Shown here piece by piece: positions 7,661-8,786 of a DNA stretch of 8,786 nt. Under the pieces are notes generated by a model, which was given only the letters and a program-made list of their open reading frames with translations, did no database searches and was not told the DNA's origin. Position numbers and translations under genes: made by a program. The stretch lies in NCBI GenBank assembly GCA_030950835.1, contig JAUZQU010000085.1:1-8786 (forward strand), read 5' to 3'. Position 1 is the first letter of the stretch; the number at the start of each line of letters is the position of its first letter. Origin of the DNA: Mariprofundaceae bacterium. Its GTDB lineage: Bacteria; Pseudomonadota; Zetaproteobacteria; Mariprofundales; Mariprofundaceae.

Positions 7661-7674
7661 GCAACCCTTTTTTT
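7644..7674. terminator. Bidirectional intrinsic terminator between recJ and rpsT
   Basis: A stem GGGCTGC (7650-7656), loop CTAA, and GCAACCC (7661-7667) is flanked by six A on the left and seven T on the right, so each strand ends in a U tract. On the plus strand (recJ) the stem has one C/A mismatch. On the minus strand (rpsT) the same position becomes a G-U wobble, so the structure is stronger for rpsT. It sits between convergent genes and should serve both. Confidence 0.88.
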
Positions 7675-7694
7675 AAACTGATGATTTTATAAGA

Positions 7695-7721
7695 AGTTAC
7701 TTCAAGTTGATTGAGGTAACT
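7695..7721. repeat. 11-bp inverted repeat just beyond the rpsT stop
   Basis: AGTTACTTCAA (7695-7705) pairs with TTGAGGTAACT (7711-7721) around a 5-nt loop. One pair is G-U on the plus-strand RNA and a mismatch on the minus-strand RNA. It lies 16 bp past the rpsT stop codon. Neither strand has a good T run after it: on the minus strand it is followed by TTCTTATAAAAT. It could be a weak first terminator or a 3' hairpin protecting the rpsT message from exonucleases, with the strong terminator at 7644-7674 as backup. Confidence 0.5.
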
Positions 7722-7736
7722 GCAAACAAAAACGTA

Positions 7737-8003
7737 TTAAGCAGCCATTGCTTTGATGCTAGCATTCAAACGAGAAATGCGGCGAGAAGCTTGTTTGGCA
7801 TGAATAATATTTTTTTGACCTGCACGCGCCAAGAAAGATGTTGCTTGTAAAAAAGCATCTTGAGCAACGTCTTGTTGACCCGATGCGATGGCATCGTGTA
7901 CACGTTTTAGTGCTGTGCGCATACTTGATTTTTCTGCACGGTTACGGTCACGTTTTTTGATATCTTGACGTGCGCGTTTTAATGATGAGACATGATTAGC
8001 CAA
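7737..8003 (-). CDS. rpsT: 30S ribosomal protein S20
   Basis: An 88-aa primary-binding protein of the small subunit that contacts 16S rRNA. The start MANHVSSLKRARQ, the basic R/K-rich helices with RNRAEKSSMRTALKRV (21-36), and the C-terminal helical segment with IIHAKQASRRISRLN match the bS20 family in length and pattern. The start codon is TTG (complement of 8001-8003), with GAGGAG 9 nt upstream and no in-frame ATG that preserves MANH. E. coli rpsT also starts with UUG, which there takes part in autogenous control, so the same may hold here. It is monocistronic: a promoter lies about 60 bp upstream and a terminator downstream. It is convergent with recJ and divergent from polA. Confidence 0.97.
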   Translation of the reverse strand: MANHVSSLKRARQDIKKRDRNRAEKSSMRTALKRVHDAIASGQQDVAQDAFLQATSFLARAGQKNIIHAKQASRRISRLNASIKAMAA

Positions 8004-8063
8004 TGTATAAACTCCTCAAACATAACACCACTTTTAGCAATGGAGCATGCGAATTGGTCGCGA

Positions 8064-8091
8064 ACCATAGAAATTGTACGCTGAATGTCAA
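8064..8091 (-). promoter_or_regulatory. rpsT promoter (sigma-70 type, GC-rich discriminator)
   Basis: On the minus strand a perfect -35 TTGACA (complement of 8086-8091), a 16-bp spacer and a -10 TATGGT (complement of 8064-8069, 4/6) are followed by TCGCGACC. The start of transcription would be near 8057, giving a leader of about 54 nt. A GC-rich discriminator is typical of stable-RNA and ribosomal-protein promoters under ppGpp/DksA stringent control. Control here is inferred from that feature. Confidence 0.62.
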
Positions 8092-8126
8092 TGTTTTATT
8101 TCATCTTGTAGGTGTAAAACAGGCAT

Positions 8127-8165
8127 ACCCACTTTTTGAGGTGGTCGCTGAGCAAAAGTGTGGGT
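8127..8165. repeat. Imperfect inverted repeat in the rpsT-polA intergenic region
   Basis: ACCCAC (8127-8132) pairs with GTGGGT (8160-8165). The stem continues as TTTTG with CAAAA after a small internal loop (T against GT), around a 14-nt apical loop. Neither strand has a T run after it, so it is not a standard terminator. It lies upstream of the rpsT -35 box and more than 110 bp upstream of polA, which suits an operator or a structured leader. Function is unknown. Confidence 0.45.
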
Positions 8166-8224
8166 TAAAAAATGACTATTTCACTTTGAACTTACACAGG
8201 AATAAGTAAGATTGAGCTATGTCT

Positions 8225-8249
8225 AAGAACAGGGTGATCGGTTCTTTTT
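8225..8249 (+). promoter_or_regulatory. Attenuator-like hairpin with T tract ahead of polA
   Basis: AAGAAC (8225-8230) and GTTCTT (8241-8246) form a 6-bp stem with a 10-nt loop, and the T run continues to 8249. It ends 33 nt before the polA ATG. The stem has only two G-C pairs, so it would be a weak terminator at best. It might attenuate polA transcription, end a transcript coming from upstream, or be chance. The nearest upstream plus-strand promoter candidate (TTGAAC, 15-bp spacer, TAAGAT, near 8187-8213) is poor. Confidence 0.3.
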
Positions 8250-8282
8250 GGCTTTCGGCTAATGTTTGGCTAAGGAGATTGT

Positions 8283-8786
8283 ATGCCACATCTTGTATTG
8301 ATTGATGGTCCTAACTATGTGTTTCGCGCGTTTCATGCGGTTAAACATAATTTAAGCAATTCCAAAGGGCAGCCGACCAATGCTGTGTTTGGTTATGTGC
8401 AGATGATTCGTGGTATTGTTAAAGACTTAATGCCGACCCATGTTGCGGTCGTTTTTGACCCCAAAGGCGGCACGTTTCGTAATCAAATGTATGACCAATA
8501 CAAAGCACACCGCCCTCCCATGCCTGAAGATTTGGCAGCGCAATGGCAATATGTGTTTGAAGTGACGGATGCTTTTAATTTGCCGCGTGTATGTGTACAA
8601 AACTATGAAGCAGATGATGTGATTGCAACCTTAGCCAGACAAGCTGAAGCCAAAGATTGGGATGTGACGATTGTGTCTACCGATAAAGATTTGATGCAAT
8701 TGGTGGGCGATAAAATTTGGATGTTGGACACCATGCGGCGTAAGGAATATGGCTTGGATGAAGTCAAAGAGAGGTGGGGCGTAGAG
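8283..8786 (+). CDS. polA: DNA polymerase I, N-terminal 5'-3' exonuclease domain (cut by window end)
   Basis: The first 168 codons of DNA polymerase I, which removes RNA primers and fills gaps in replication and repair. The visible part is the N-terminal 5'-nuclease (FEN) domain. It shows LVLIDGPNYVFRAFHA with metal-ligand D8, THVAVVFDPKGGTFR (D59, R66), YKAHRPPMPEDL (73-84), YEADDVIATLARQ (E109, D111, D112) and VSTDKDLMQLV (D134, D136). All expected acidic ligands in this stretch are present. The ATG at 8283 has AAGGAG at 8272-8277, 5 nt upstream. The 3'-5' exonuclease-fold and polymerase domains lie beyond the window. It is divergent from rpsT, and the leader holds two inverted repeats. Confidence 0.96.
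   Translation, partial: MPHLVLIDGPNYVFRAFHAVKHNLSNSKGQPTNAVFGYVQMIRGIVKDLMPTHVAVVFDPKGGTFRNQMYDQYKAHRPPMPEDLAAQWQYVFEVTDAFNLPRVCVQNYEADDVIATLARQAEAKDWDVTIVSTDKDLMQLVGDKIWMLDTMRRKEYGLDEVKERWGVE

Noticed and set aside
7978..8022. 14-codon out-of-frame ATG frame in the rpsT leader
   Set aside because: It starts upstream of the rpsT Shine-Dalgarno but has no ribosome site of its own; likely chance.
8127..8165. Intrinsic terminator reading of the 8127-8165 inverted repeat
   Set aside because: No T run follows the stem on either strand.
8003..8209. 68-codon plus-strand frame upstream of polA
   Set aside because: It overlaps the rpsT promoter and leader, has no Shine-Dalgarno, and its translation looks random.
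8219..8305. 28-codon plus-strand frame spanning the hairpin and the polA Shine-Dalgarno
   Set aside because: Considered as an attenuator leader peptide. It has no convincing Shine-Dalgarno and no run of regulatory codons, and it overlaps polA out of frame; not supported.

Overview
The window looks like a chromosomal segment of a Gram-negative proteobacterium of moderate GC, judged by eye at about 45%. It carries cmoB, recJ, rpsT and the 5' end of polA, which are housekeeping genes, beside a two-gene minus-strand block of more lineage-specific character. The CmoB resembles the gammaproteobacterial enzyme closely and without gaps over its core. A gammaproteobacterium or a Zetaproteobacterium (Mariprofundus/Ghiorsea type) would fit. 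This placement is inference and no search was run.

Left edge (1-228): no intact gene. It holds a perfect 17-bp tandem duplication (69-102) and, on the minus strand, a short Cys-rich reading frame that looks like the broken tail of a larger protein. This is the only part of the window that looks like mobile or scrambled accessory DNA.

229-4652, minus strand: an exported, probably surface-anchored protein of about 618 aa is followed after 69 or 59 bp (depending on the kinase start) by a membrane-bound hybrid histidine kinase. The exported protein has a signal peptide, Asp-box (BNR-like) repeats, Ca-binding DxDxDG repeats, a choice-of-anchor-U-like module and a Cys plus transmembrane tail. The kinase has a periplasmic helical sensor, two PAS domains, HisKA, HATPase and a receiver domain. 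The two genes are probably one transcript. Whether the exported protein feeds the sensor is not shown by the sequence.

4653-7674: a divergent promoter region, then cmoB and recJ, 35 bp apart on the plus strand and probably an operon. CmoB completes the cmo5U34 wobble modification of tRNA; RecJ is the 5'-3' single-strand DNA exonuclease of recombination and repair. recJ ends at a terminator that works in both directions and is shared with the convergent rpsT gene.

7737-8786: rpsT (ribosomal protein S20, minus strand) has a TTG start like E. coli rpsT, a strong Shine-Dalgarno and a clear sigma-70-type promoter with a GC-rich discriminator. Divergent from it is polA, cut by the window end after 168 codons. 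The 279-bp region between them holds the rpsT promoter and two inverted repeats upstream of polA.

I found no CRISPR array, tRNA, rRNA, complete insertion sequence or recognisable defence system. The items most worth a second look are the exported-protein/kinase pair, the broken fragment at the left edge, the start sites of cmoB and rpsT, and the structured polA leader.
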